64,000 bases of DNA from DASQUK01 sp963813485 (GTDB taxonomy: Bacteria > Actinomycetota > Acidimicrobiia > Acidimicrobiales > VFJN01): NCBI GenBank assembly GCA_963813485.1, contig CAWEZE010000013.1, forward strand, positions 372,001 through 436,000. The letters run 5' to 3'. The notes under the pieces are model-generated. The model was not told the DNA's origin, did not search any database, and saw only the letters and a program-made list of their open reading frames with translations. Numbering within the stretch: the first letter of the stretch is position 1; the number at the start of each line of letters is the position of its first letter. Shown here piece by piece: positions 23,402 to 32,543 of this stretch. A program made the translations under genes and the position numbers.

Positions 23402-25789
23402 TCAGAGATAGTCGTGCGTTCGGAGCCAGCGGAGGGTGAAGTAGCCCCACAGGGGCGGCAGGTAGAAGGTGATCATTCGGTACGCGAGCACCGCGGACAG
23501 CGCGTCGGCCTGCGGGACGCCGACGGCCACGAGGCACGCGGTGGTCGCACCCTCGGACACGCCGATCCCGCCGGGAACCGGCATGAGACCGGCAAACAGC
23601 GAGACCACGACGTTGATCGCGAGCAGATTCACGAACGAGATGTGATGGCCGAACGCGAGGACGCACAAGCCGAGCGTGACCGAGAACAGGATCTGGGTGA
23701 GGAGGTTGCCGCCGAATAGCAGGCCCCACCGGTGGATCGAGCCGATGCCCCGTAGCGCGTCGCGGGCCTGGGTGAGGAGGTTCGACACCCAGCGGCGGAT
23801 GCGCCGCACGAGGACGAGTGTCAGCATGCCGGCGACCACGGCGATCAACACGATGATCCCGAGCTTCTTGGCCGCGTCCGACGACGCCGAGCTGTCGGGC
23901 GTGAGGTCGAGCGTCGCGGAGCCGACGCCGAGCGTCAGGACAAGGATGGCTATCTGGGTGATGAACAGCGACATGCTGTCGAGCGCCCCGAATGTCAGCG
24001 CCTTGGCGGCGGCGATCCCCCGTTTCTGGTAGTAGCGCACTTCCATCGACACGCGGGCGGCGGTGCTCGGCACTGCAAGGTTGATGAAGGAGAGCGACAT
24101 CTCTAGCGCGACCGTCGGCCCGTACGGGAGCGGCTCGTCGCACGCCCCTTGCGCCGATACTGCGTCTGAGAACCTCGGGAGCTGTCCGACCGGCAGCGCG
24201 ACCAGGAGCCATCCCCAGGCCGCACCCTTCAACGAATCGACGATCGTGTCGAGGCCGATGTCGATGAGCCGCGAGATCACGTAGTAGATGGCGAGACTCG
24301 TGATCGCCGTCATGAGCAGCTGCTGCCAGCTGACGCGCTGGACCTGCACGAGCTCGAGCCCCCGGGCGTCCGCGGCGGCCGCGGCGTCGGCGCGCAACGC
24401 GTCGAGGTCGACGCCCGCCCGCTTCACCTTGTCCCGCAGCGTCGAGGGCAATGCGGGTGTTTGCACGTACGGGATCGCACTCGCGAGCGTCTCGCTGCCC
24501 GCGTGACGCACGGCCGTGTCGATGGCGCGCTCCTGGCCTGCGACGGTCGCTGACAGCACGAGGAGCGCGGCGAAGTCGGCGAGCAGCATCGCCTCCGACG
24601 CCTCGCAGGTGGCCATCGCCCAGTCGTCGAGTGCCACACCGCCATCAGCGGTCCCCGCGACGTGCTCGTGATCCAGGTGCCCGTGCGCGATCCGCACCTG
24701 GTGGAGGGCGCCGAGCTGTGACCAGGCCGCGTCGAGGTGCTCCGGACCGAGTTCGACGCGGCCCGATCCGGCGAACCGTGGGGTGACAACGAGCAGTCGA
24801 TCGCCGCTCGCGGTCAACCCGGTCGTGACGAGATCCGACGTCGTGACCCCGGCGCGCTGAGCGAGGAGGGTCACGAGCGCCTCGTGCTCGACCTGCTCTC
24901 GGCGGGTGATGGTGAGCGTCTCTCCGCCGTGGCGATACCACAGGTATCGCCATGCCTTGGCCAGCAGTTGCGCGTCGGCCGCGTCTTGCCCGTACACCTT
25001 CACGACGAGCGGCCGGCCGGTCTCGTCGGCACAGGCGAGGCGGAGCTCGCCGCGCGCGCTCGGCAGGGGCGTGAACTCGGCGACATCGAGTCCGAGCCGT
25101 TGCAGCGCCGATCTCACCCGGAACAGGGACGGCGCGCCCGCGGGTGAGCCCCAGACGATGTGGACGAGCGCTGCGATCCCGAGCCCAATGCCGAGGGCTC
25201 CGACAACGTCAGCGACGGCACCGAACCCCAACGCGATCGCGGCCGCGCCGCTCAAGGCGATCGTCGCGTAGCCGAGACGCCGCATAGGGCGAACCACGTG
25301 CGGTGCCGCGGTCATCACAACACTCGCGACCAGAGCGACGCGAAGTACCGGGAACCTCGGTCCGCCACCGTCGAAGACCCCTTGGAAGGTCGGCCAGCTT
25401 CCCTCGACCACTCGAGAGATCAGCGTCGCCACCAGGATCGTCGCGGCCGCAGCAACGAGAAGGTCGCGCACGAGACCGGGCCGGTCACGCGCGACGACCG
25501 TGACGACGATCAGTACGGCGACGTAAACGGCCGACAGCGCGAAGACACCCGCGAGCAATGTGTCGACCCAGTCCGGCATTGAGGTCAGCAGCCGGGTGAC
25601 GCTGTCGCCGAACTCTGTCGGATCACGACTCTCGAGCGCGGCCGCCAGGACGACCAAACCGGCGATCACGAGAGTCAGCACGTCGGCCGATCGACGGCGG
25701 CGTTCCTCGTCGCCGGCCGATGCGAACACGGCGAACGGGCGCAGCTCGATGGCTTGGGAGAGCGCCGGACGCTGCGCGGTCGTCGTCAT
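23402..25789 (-). CDS. Fusion of pseudokinase-like domain and LPG-synthase-type flippase/transmembrane domain
   Basis: 795 residues in three parts. Residues ~30-220 contain six or so membrane helices. Residues ~230-440 resemble a small-molecule or protein kinase fold: VVKVYGQDAADAQLLAKAW holds the ATP-site Lys; the catalytic loop reads AHGHLDHEHV where kinases have HGD, so the catalytic Asp is replaced by His; ALDDW is in the DFG position. Residues ~480-790 are an LPG_synthase_TM (UPF0104/AglD) domain with MPVPGGIGVSEG, the family hallmark. ATG 25789 starts the conserved N-terminus. The LPG-type domain is shared by lipid flippases and aminoacyl-lipid synthases; the substrate is unknown. Confidence 0.85.
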   Translation of the reverse strand: MTTTAQRPALSQAIELRPFAVFASAGDEERRRRSADVLTLVIAGLVVLAAALESRDPTEFGDSVTRLLTSMPDWVDTLLAGVFALSAVYVAVLIVVTVVARDRPGLVRDLLVAAAATILVATLISRVVEGSWPTFQGVFDGGGPRFPVLRVALVASVVMTAAPHVVRPMRRLGYATIALSGAAAIALGFGAVADVVGALGIGLGIAALVHIVWGSPAGAPSLFRVRSALQRLGLDVAEFTPLPSARGELRLACADETGRPLVVKVYGQDAADAQLLAKAWRYLWYRHGGETLTITRREQVEHEALVTLLAQRAGVTTSDLVTTGLTASGDRLLVVTPRFAGSGRVELGPEHLDAAWSQLGALHQVRIAHGHLDHEHVAGTADGGVALDDWAMATCEASEAMLLADFAALLVLSATVAGQERAIDTAVRHAGSETLASAIPYVQTPALPSTLRDKVKRAGVDLDALRADAAAAADARGLELVQVQRVSWQQLLMTAITSLAIYYVISRLIDIGLDTIVDSLKGAAWGWLLVALPVGQLPRFSDAVSAQGACDEPLPYGPTVALEMSLSFINLAVPSTAARVSMEVRYYQKRGIAAAKALTFGALDSMSLFITQIAILVLTLGVGSATLDLTPDSSASSDAAKKLGIIVLIAVVAGMLTLVLVRRIRRWVSNLLTQARDALRGIGSIHRWGLLFGGNLLTQILFSVTLGLCVLAFGHHISFVNLLAINVVVSLFAGLMPVPGGIGVSEGATTACLVAVGVPQADALSAVLAYRMITFYLPPLWGYFTLRWLRTHDYL

Positions 25790-25961
25790 CGCCGAATCGT
25801 TGCACAGGCCGTGTCGGGGTTCTGGGATCGCCAATCAGCGATCGGGCACCGGTGTGGCTGGCTGGACGGGCGCGGCCACGGTCGTGTGCTCTGCTGTGCG
25901 TCGACCCTCACCGCCCTGGGAGAACCGGGCGCCGTAACCTGACAGCCCGGTTGGTGTCTCG

Positions 25962-26786
25962 ATGAACCTCGCCGTCGCAATTCTCATCGTCGTCGCTGCA
26001 ACCTGTGCCGCCGTGGCGGCGATGCTTCTCGTGCGGCGCACTGCGCCGGACGGCGGCTACTTCAACGACGGCGACCGTGCCGCCGGGGTGTTCGGCGTGC
26101 TGGCCACCGGGTTCGCCGTGTTGCTCGGGTTCGTGGTCTTCCTCGCCTTCACGAGCTACGACTCGGCGAGAGCGGGAGCGGAGACCGAAGCGGGCATCGT
26201 GGCACAGCAGGTGGAGACGGCCCAGCTGTTCCCGCCGGCCGTGGCCGGGGAGCTGACTGGCGAGCTCGTCTGCTACGCGCGGTCGGTCGCCGGCGTGCAG
26301 TGGGAGCGCATGGAGGCCGGCACCCTCGGCGAAGATTTGAACCCCTGGGGGGTCGAGCTGTTCCGGACCCTCCAAAAGGTTGAGCCCCAGACGCCCACCG
26401 AGGAGGCGGCGTACAGCAAGTGGCTCGACCAGAGGTCGGACCGCGAGAGTGCACGCAACGATCGGATCCACGGCGCCATCGGGGTGATCCCCACGCCGTT
26501 GTGGGGAGTGCTGTTCTTCACCGCTGGTGTCATCTTCATCTACATGCTGTTCTTCGCCGACCGCGGGGAGCGCGCCGTCGTCCAGGCGCTGCTGATGGGG
26601 TCCGTCGTCTCGGTGATCATCACCCTGCTGATCCTGCTCCAGTTCCTCGACAACCCCTTCCACGGGGGCGTCGGCAGCCTGAAACCCGTGGCGATGGAGC
26701 GCGCCCTGGTCGTCATCGACGAGGAGCTGCAGAGCAGGGACCAAGACGCGCCCATACCGTGTGACGCCCGCGGCAACCCGCTGTAG
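25962..26786 (+). CDS. DUF4239-family membrane protein (first of two)
   Basis: 274 residues: helices near 5-25 and 45-68 (GVFGVLATGFAVLLGFVVFL), a central helical soluble region, and two C-terminal helices (WGVLFFTAGVIFIYMLFF; GSVVSVIITLLILLQFL) with a DNPFHGGVGSL motif before the end. This layout is DUF4239, distantly related to bestrophin-like channels. Function unknown. The next gene downstream is a second member. Confidence 0.8.
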   Translation: MNLAVAILIVVAATCAAVAAMLLVRRTAPDGGYFNDGDRAAGVFGVLATGFAVLLGFVVFLAFTSYDSARAGAETEAGIVAQQVETAQLFPPAVAGELTGELVCYARSVAGVQWERMEAGTLGEDLNPWGVELFRTLQKVEPQTPTEEAAYSKWLDQRSDRESARNDRIHGAIGVIPTPLWGVLFFTAGVIFIYMLFFADRGERAVVQALLMGSVVSVIITLLILLQFLDNPFHGGVGSLKPVAMERALVVIDEELQSRDQDAPIPCDARGNPL

Positions 26787-26835
26787 GCGGCGGACGGAGC
26801 ACCCCGAGCGGAGCGCACGGTTACAGTCCCTGCCG

Positions 26836-27627
26836 GTGGTCTGGCTGACATCGCTGCCCGTCGGACTCCTCGTCCTGGGTTCACTTGCGTTTGCCCTGCT
26901 GATCGCCGGCGCCAGCCGGCTCGTGATCGCAGCGATCGTGCCGCCAGGCGAGCGCGAGCATGTGCAGGCCATCGCTGCGCCACTCATGCCCGCCCTCGGG
27001 GCCACGTTCGCCGTGTTGACCGCGCTGACGCTGGCGAGCGAGAACACCTACCTGCGATCAGCGCAGGACATCGTGAGCAAGGAGGCCGCCGACGCATCCC
27101 GCCTCGCGTGGGCGTCCACCACCCCTGGAGTCGACTCGGAGCCGACGCAGGCGGCACTGCTCGACTACCTCCAAGCGACGCGGGCCAATGAATGGCACGG
27201 CGCGAACTCGGCGGAGAGCGCCGATCCCGCCACGACACGCGCCATCGCCACGCTCGAACGGGTCGTCCGGGCCGAAGCGACCCACCCGGAACTGGGGACA
27301 CCGACGAGCTCCGAGCTCCTCGCCTCCCTCGACGCCGTGACGGTCGGTCGTCGCACCCGCATCGCCGCCGCCCAGCGCCAGTTGCCGGTGCTCTACGTCG
27401 TCACGCTGGTCGCCAGCGGTGTGGCGTTGGTCAGCAACGCAGGTGCTCTGACCTTCCGCAGCACTGCCCGGACCTCCCTTCTGATCGTCGGTCTCGCCGG
27501 CGTCGTCGGACTGAGCGTGGCCCTGTTGTTCGCGCTCTCCGCGCCCTGGGAGGGGCCGCTCGTCGTGAGTGGGCAGCCGATCGACCGCGTGGTGCAGGAC
27601 CTGGAGGCCGGGTTCTTCGCCCCGTAG
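26836..27627 (+). CDS. DUF4239-like membrane protein (second of two)
   Basis: About 263 residues with the same layout as its neighbour: two N-terminal helices (LPVGLLVLGSLAFALLIAGA; ALGATFAVLTALTLASEN), a helical middle, and two C-terminal helices followed by SAPWEGPLVVSG, matching the DNPFHGGV position. Sequence identity to the upstream protein is low. Start is uncertain: GTG 26836 is used because the conserved part begins there; GTG 26761 would overlap the upstream gene. Confidence 0.75.
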   Translation: MVWLTSLPVGLLVLGSLAFALLIAGASRLVIAAIVPPGEREHVQAIAAPLMPALGATFAVLTALTLASENTYLRSAQDIVSKEAADASRLAWASTTPGVDSEPTQAALLDYLQATRANEWHGANSAESADPATTRAIATLERVVRAEATHPELGTPTSSELLASLDAVTVGRRTRIAAAQRQLPVLYVVTLVASGVALVSNAGALTFRSTARTSLLIVGLAGVVGLSVALLFALSAPWEGPLVVSGQPIDRVVQDLEAGFFAP

Positions 27628-27721
27628 CGCGGGGGCATCGACCGATGATCCCGAGGGCATCGCCTCGAGGCCGCTCGACGACAGCGACAGCGTGGCCAGC
27701 AACACCGATGTGAGGATGTCG

Positions 27722-28936
27722 TCAGGCGGCAGGCGCTTGAGGTGGCGCCGCGAGGATCTCGGCGACGGCGATGGCGGCCAGTGCCAACACGGCCACGACG
27801 ATGATCGTCAGCGCGCTCGGTCCGGGCAGCAGGAGGAGGGCTCCCGCGGCGACGGCGAGGATGCCGAGGCGCACAGCGGTGCGGTGGGCGCCGAGTAGTC
27901 GGGCGAGGCCGGAGGGCTCGGCCGAAGGCTCGCTCGTGCCCCCGGGACCGAGTGATCTGACGCGGGCGCGCAACCGGACCGCGAGCCGCGAGGGTCCCGC
28001 CAGCCAGGCGCCCAGGGCGACGACGAGACCGAGCGCCACGAGAGCCGCGGTCTGCTGGAACAGGGTCTCGAACAGCCGGCCCCAGAGCGACTCGACCGCC
28101 TGCCGGCGCTCCTCGACCTCGACCCGGTTGGTGATCGCCCGCCGGGCGATGCGCAGAGCCACCGCGGTCGCGACCATGGCGACCACGATCCCGACACCCG
28201 CGCGGGCCAGCATCCGGCGCCGATCCGGGGCCAGCGCGACGGCGGCGGCGATCAACACGAGGCCCACGATCGGCAGCACGACCACCAGCCGCCTGACCAG
28301 ATCCAGGGTCTCGCGCACGTCGTCGATCTGCGCGCGCCGGAGGGCGACGACCTCGCCGACCTGTTCCACCGTGGCGTCATCGATCAGGTCGATGCCGCGG
28401 TCCTCGAGGCTCTGGTCCACCCGTTCGACGGCGGGGCGCAGATCCAGTGTCACCGGCTCGCGGTCATCCCCCTCGATCAGTGCGACGAATCGGCCGTGAG
28501 CCCGTTCCACCACCTCGCGCCACTGGTCCCGAAAGCGGTCGCTCTGCATCACCGTGCGTACGGTGTTGTCGATGATGTTCTCGGCCGCGTTGGTGACCGT
28601 GGCGGCGACGAGGGCGTTGTCGCGTGGCGTCAGTTCCCGGATCCGGTCCTCTACGTCGGTTGCCGTGACGATCCGGTCCGAGAGCGTGTCGGCCACGCCG
28701 GCGATCACCTCTTCGTCGGGCTGCTCCGGCGCCAGTGTGTCGGCGAATGTGTCGGTGTCGAAGATGACGATCCTCGCGAACAACGCTACGTTCGCGATCA
28801 GCAACACGAGGCAGCCCAGAACAAGCGCCACCCATGCCAGCACACGGCGCCAGCGTGACTTGGGGCGAGGCCGCGACTCGGTCGCTTGATCGGTGGTCTG
28901 TGCGCTCAAGGGCTGCTCCGAACTTGGATGTCCCAC
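27722..28936 (-). CDS. Multi-helix integral membrane protein of unknown function
   Basis: About 404 residues. One helix near 32-55 (VLAWVALVLGCLVLLIANVAL), then a ~170-residue extracytoplasmic region (TFADTLAPEQPDEEVIAGVADTL...), then several helices in the C-terminal half and a final hydrophobic LLLLPGPSALTIIVVAVLAL. This type is frequent in actinobacteria but unnamed. Start could be GTG 28936 or the TTG at SAQTTDQ with GGAG upstream. It is last in an operon with the small membrane protein and the arylsulfatase. Confidence 0.75.
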   Translation of the reverse strand: MGHPSSEQPLSAQTTDQATESRPRPKSRWRRVLAWVALVLGCLVLLIANVALFARIVIFDTDTFADTLAPEQPDEEVIAGVADTLSDRIVTATDVEDRIRELTPRDNALVAATVTNAAENIIDNTVRTVMQSDRFRDQWREVVERAHGRFVALIEGDDREPVTLDLRPAVERVDQSLEDRGIDLIDDATVEQVGEVVALRRAQIDDVRETLDLVRRLVVVLPIVGLVLIAAAVALAPDRRRMLARAGVGIVVAMVATAVALRIARRAITNRVEVEERRQAVESLWGRLFETLFQQTAALVALGLVVALGAWLAGPSRLAVRLRARVRSLGPGGTSEPSAEPSGLARLLGAHRTAVRLGILAVAAGALLLLPGPSALTIIVVAVLALAAIAVAEILAAPPQAPAA

Positions 28937-28959
28937 GTTGCCGCGTGCCTTTCGCCGGT

Positions 28960-29265
28960 TCAGTCCCGCGAGGACGAACGGCCGCGGCGCGAGCGGCGGC
29001 CTGAGGCTGGGCTGCCGGAACGCCGCGGCCGACGGGGCAGGCCGTCCTCCCACCTCCCGACGGCACCTTGTGCCCGCCACCGGAGCTGTCGTCGCCGGGA
29101 GGAGACCCACCACAGGAGCTCGAGCAAGACGAGCCCCCCTATCTGAGTGATGACGACGGCACGCTCGAAGCGGGTGGGCGTGGACAGGGGTCGGTGCGGC
29201 TGGGTTCCGCGCGAGGACGACTCGCTACCCGAGAAGGGCGCATGCTCCGGTCCAGAACCGCTCAT
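28960..29265 (-). CDS. Small membrane protein, arylsulfatase operon
   Basis: 101 residues with a single helix (AVVITQIGGLVLLELLWWV) and an Arg-rich tail. The ATG at 29265 is 10 bases after the arylsulfatase stop and is preceded by GGGAGG, a strong argument that it is translated. No family recognised. Confidence 0.6.
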   Translation of the reverse strand: MSGSGPEHAPFSGSESSSRGTQPHRPLSTPTRFERAVVITQIGGLVLLELLWWVSSRRRQLRWRAQGAVGRWEDGLPRRPRRSGSPASGRRSRRGRSSSRD

Positions 29266-29275
29266 GGTCGCCTCC

Positions 29276-31648
29276 CTACTGCCTGGACATGGCGATGCGC
29301 AAGCGTTCGTCGGGGTCGATGAAGTGGTCGTGGTCGTCGTCGCCGAGATCGATCTGCACCCACTTGATCTTGCCCGTGAAGCGGCTGCCCTGGGCGGTGT
29401 AGTCGGCGCTGACGGTGGTGCCCGACTCGTAGCCGATGTCGGTCGTCTCGTCGGCGGAGAAGATCATCGGCTGGGTGGCTTCGACGCGGCCGGTGCCGGC
29501 GACGGTGCCGTCGTAGTACAGGGTGACGTCGCCTCCCTTGGCCAGGCCGCCACCGTCGTAGGCGAACTCCACGCGCACTTGATGAGTTCCCGCCGGGATC
29601 GGCTCCTCGGCCTCGGTCGCGAACTCCTGGAGGCCGAGCACGTTGTAGACGAATTTGGCCTTGCCACCTTTGGCATAGACGCACCAACCACCGAACCGGC
29701 CGCCCTGGGCGATGATCACGCCTTCGGCGCCACCGGCCGGGACGTCGATCTCGGCGGTGACGGAGAACGACTTGTTCTTGATGCTGACCACGCTGTTCTC
29801 CGACAGGCGTCCCATGCCGGGGAAGAACAGCTGCGAGTTCCCACGGATCAGGCTCGGTCGCCCCGCCATCCCTGGGTCGAACCGCTCGGCGGTGCGGTCG
29901 TCCATCGGTAGCACGTTGTACTTCGTGGCCTCGATGAGCCAGAGCCGTTGCAACTTGGCCAGCACCTCAGGCTTGTCGGCGGCGAGGTTGCGAGCCTGGC
30001 TGTAGTCGCTCGTGCCGTCGTAGAGCTCCCAGAGGTCGTCATCGAACGCCGGCAGCTCGCCGCCGACCAGCACCCACGGTGTGCGGTGCTTGGTCACCGC
30101 GCTCCAGCCCTTGTGGTAGATCCCGCGGTTGGCGAACATCTCGAAGTACTGCAAGTCGTGGCGTTCCGGCGCCGCGGCGTCGGTGAACGTGTAGAGCATG
30201 CTCGTGCCCTCCATGGGCGACTGCTGAACACCGTTCACCATCGTCGGTTCGGGCAGGCCTGCGGCCTCGAGGATCGTCGGGGCCACATCGATCACGTGGG
30301 TGAACTGCGTGCGCAACCCACCGCGCTCATCGATCCCCTTCGGCCAGTGCACGATGGTCCCATTGCGGGTCCCGCCCCAGTGCGAGGCAATTTGCTTGGT
30401 CCATTGGAACGGGGTGTTCATCGCCCAGGCCCAACCCACGGCGTAGTGGTTGTAGGAGCTCGGCGAGCCGAACTCGTCCATCTTCCTCACCATGAACTCC
30501 GGGGTCTCCAGCGCCGCCATCCCGTTGAAGTTCGCCATCTCGTTGAAGGCGCCGTTGAGGGTGCCTTCAGCGGACGCACCGTTGTCGCCGATGATGTAGT
30601 AGACGATCGTGTCGTCGAGGACTCCGAGGTCGTCGATGGCATCGATCAGGCGGCCGACGTGATGGTCGACGTGCTCGAGGAAGCCGGCGTACACCTCCAT
30701 CTCACGCTCCAGCACCGGCTTGAGCTCGTCGGGCATGTCGTCCCACGCAGGGATCTCAGCATGACGAGCGGTGAGCTCGGCGTCCGCCGGGACGATCCCC
30801 AGCTCCTTCTGGCGAGCATGGGTGCGCGCTCGCTGAACGTCCCATCCGTCGGCGAACTCACCCGCGTACCTGTCGGCCCACTCCTTGGGAACGTGATGCG
30901 GGGCATGGGTCGCCCCGGGCGCGAAGTACACGAAGAACGGCTTGTCGGGCATCAGCGCCTTCTGCTGACGAACCCAATTGACAGCCCGATCCGCCAGATC
31001 CTCGGTCAGGTGATAACCCTCCTCGGCGGTCGCGGGCGGCTCGACCGGTGTCGTGCCGTCGTACAACGCCGGGTCCCACTGGTTGTTCTCCCCACCGATG
31101 AACCCGTAGAACGTCTCGAACCCGCCACCACCCGACGGCCACCCGTCGAATGGGCCCATTGGCGACGACTGCCACACCGGCACCTCATGGCACTTGCCGA
31201 ACTGCGCCGTCGAGTACCCGTTCAACTTCAGGGTCATCGGCAACGGCGCCTTCGTGTTCGGACGCAACGAGCTGTTCCCGGGTGCCGACGTCGCGGTCTC
31301 GGTGATGCTCCCCATCGCAACCGAGTGGTGGTTGCGGCCAGAGAGCAGCGCCGCCCACGTCGGCGCGCACAACGCCGTCGTATGGAAGCGGTTGTACCGC
31401 AGTCCACTGGCGGCCAGCCGGTCTGCCGTCGGTGTACGACAAGGGCCTCCGAACGCGCTCGACGCACCGAAGCCCACATCATCGAGCAGAACGATCAGCA
31501 CGTTCGGTGCGCCCTCGGGCGGGAGCAACGGCTCGATCGGAGGAAAAGCCGTGTCCGGATCCTTCGCGTCATAGGTCGTCAGACCCGGCGACGGGCGGTC
31601 AGGGATCGGCAACATCGCACGGGCATCCCGGTCAGGGGTGCTGGTCAT
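29276..31648 (-). CDS. Arylsulfatase-family enzyme with altered formylglycine motif
   Basis: 790 residues, typical of long actinobacterial arylsulfatases. The N-terminal metal site is intact (NVLIVLLDDVGFGASSAFGG), as are TPTADRLAASGLRYNRFHTT and the later DHHVGRLIDAIDDLGVLDDT and IGDNGASAEG with the second metal ligands. The active-site pentapeptide reads CAPTW where the family has CxPxR, which the formylglycine-generating enzyme normally needs. A C-terminal beta-sandwich extension closes the protein. No signal peptide. Its ATG overlaps the stop of a 30-codon leader. Substrate unknown; hydrolysis of sulfate esters is the family activity, but activity is doubtful if CAPTW is real. Confidence 0.9.
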   Translation of the reverse strand: MTSTPDRDARAMLPIPDRPSPGLTTYDAKDPDTAFPPIEPLLPPEGAPNVLIVLLDDVGFGASSAFGGPCRTPTADRLAASGLRYNRFHTTALCAPTWAALLSGRNHHSVAMGSITETATSAPGNSSLRPNTKAPLPMTLKLNGYSTAQFGKCHEVPVWQSSPMGPFDGWPSGGGGFETFYGFIGGENNQWDPALYDGTTPVEPPATAEEGYHLTEDLADRAVNWVRQQKALMPDKPFFVYFAPGATHAPHHVPKEWADRYAGEFADGWDVQRARTHARQKELGIVPADAELTARHAEIPAWDDMPDELKPVLEREMEVYAGFLEHVDHHVGRLIDAIDDLGVLDDTIVYYIIGDNGASAEGTLNGAFNEMANFNGMAALETPEFMVRKMDEFGSPSSYNHYAVGWAWAMNTPFQWTKQIASHWGGTRNGTIVHWPKGIDERGGLRTQFTHVIDVAPTILEAAGLPEPTMVNGVQQSPMEGTSMLYTFTDAAAPERHDLQYFEMFANRGIYHKGWSAVTKHRTPWVLVGGELPAFDDDLWELYDGTSDYSQARNLAADKPEVLAKLQRLWLIEATKYNVLPMDDRTAERFDPGMAGRPSLIRGNSQLFFPGMGRLSENSVVSIKNKSFSVTAEIDVPAGGAEGVIIAQGGRFGGWCVYAKGGKAKFVYNVLGLQEFATEAEEPIPAGTHQVRVEFAYDGGGLAKGGDVTLYYDGTVAGTGRVEATQPMIFSADETTDIGYESGTTVSADYTAQGSRFTGKIKWVQIDLGDDDHDHFIDPDERLRIAMSRQ

Positions 31649-31737
31649 CCGAATCTCCCCCTCTCGGCCTGTGCGCAGGACCCCGCGGCGGCGCCACGAA
31701 CGGAGGCAGTCGCCGTCTTGGCCGAACGGACCTTCAT
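31645..31737 (-). CDS. 30-residue leader peptide coupled to the arylsulfatase
   Basis: ATG 31737 has a perfect AGGAGG (31744-31749) six bases away, better than the site before the arylsulfatase itself. The peptide (MKVRSAKTATASVRG...) is basic, with no recognisable family, and its TGA overlaps the arylsulfatase ATG (ATGA). It may serve mainly for translational coupling. Confidence 0.5.
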   Translation of the reverse strand: MKVRSAKTATASVRGAAAGSCAQAERGRFG

Positions 31738-31749
31738 TCCGAACCTCCT

Positions 31750-32227
31750 GGTAGGTGCCGGGCGGCGGGGATGGCCGACCGCCCAGATCGGCGATGGGTG
31801 CCTCTCTGAGGCCAGGAAAGCCGACGAGGCCTGCGCGCGCATCCTCCCGATGGGGTGACGTCGTCTACGCCATCAGAGCGGTTTGGGGAGGCGATCACGA
31901 CTGTGACGACGATGGCTCCGCTCGAAGCGACCAGCCCGTCCACGCTGATGCCACCAGGAGAACGCAATGGCGAGAACCACGGTGACCGGACGTACCGTCG
32001 GCGGTCCCGGCAGCCTCGACCATCGCGACGACCACCGACCGACCAGCGTGACCGATCGGCTGATCAACCCGAGTTGGGTGAGGCTGTCTCCGCGGCCTCG
32101 AGTGCAAGACTCCCGCATCTTCTTCCACGGCCAACGTCGATCCCCGCACGACCTCATCGCCAGGGCGGCCGTCCTCATCTCACGGGCGGTAATGGGCGCC
32201 AGCCCGCGCCCGGCACGCGTGGCCTGA
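31750..32227. other. Intergenic stretch without a supported gene
   Basis: About 480 bases between the leader peptide and the AI-2E remnant. Several frames are open because of high GC but none shows a family, signal peptide or helix pattern. Probably contains the arylsulfatase promoter and degraded sequence. Confidence 0.4.
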
Positions 32228-32485
32228 TGGCGGCTGAGCAAGATACCGCGTCGGCGGTGGAGGCTCGTGGAGCCCAAGGTCATGGGCCCAACCCTGGACG
32301 TCCACCCACTCGTCGTGCTCGTCGTCACCGCCCTGGGTGGCCTCCTCGGCGGCATCGTCGGCCTCATCCTCGCCGTGCCCGCGTGGGTGATCGCCGGCAA
32401 CGCCATCACCCGCCTGCGCTCCAAAGGCGTCGTCCAGATGGTCGCCAAGCGAGCCCAGCCCGCCGTGCACCACCTGCTCGGCTGA
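32228..32485 (+). pseudogene. C-terminal remnant of an AI-2E-family transporter
   Basis: After a TGA, the frame reads RLVEPKVMGPTLDVHPLVVL and continues TALGGLLGGIVGLILAVPAW, the well-conserved last two helices of AI-2E (TqsA/PerM) transporters, ending at TGA 32485. The preceding ~270 residues of the family are not found upstream in any frame. Confidence 0.75.
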
Positions 32486-32543
32486 CGCAGGCTGCTCGAT
32501 CACGAGTGCAATCGGCAAGCCAAACCCGGATCTCTGGAGGATC

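Noticed and set aside
28960..29113. Extension of the 27722-28936 membrane protein up to 29113
   Set aside because: It would overlap the small membrane protein gene that has a strong ribosome site, and the extra residues are Arg/Pro-rich without family similarity.
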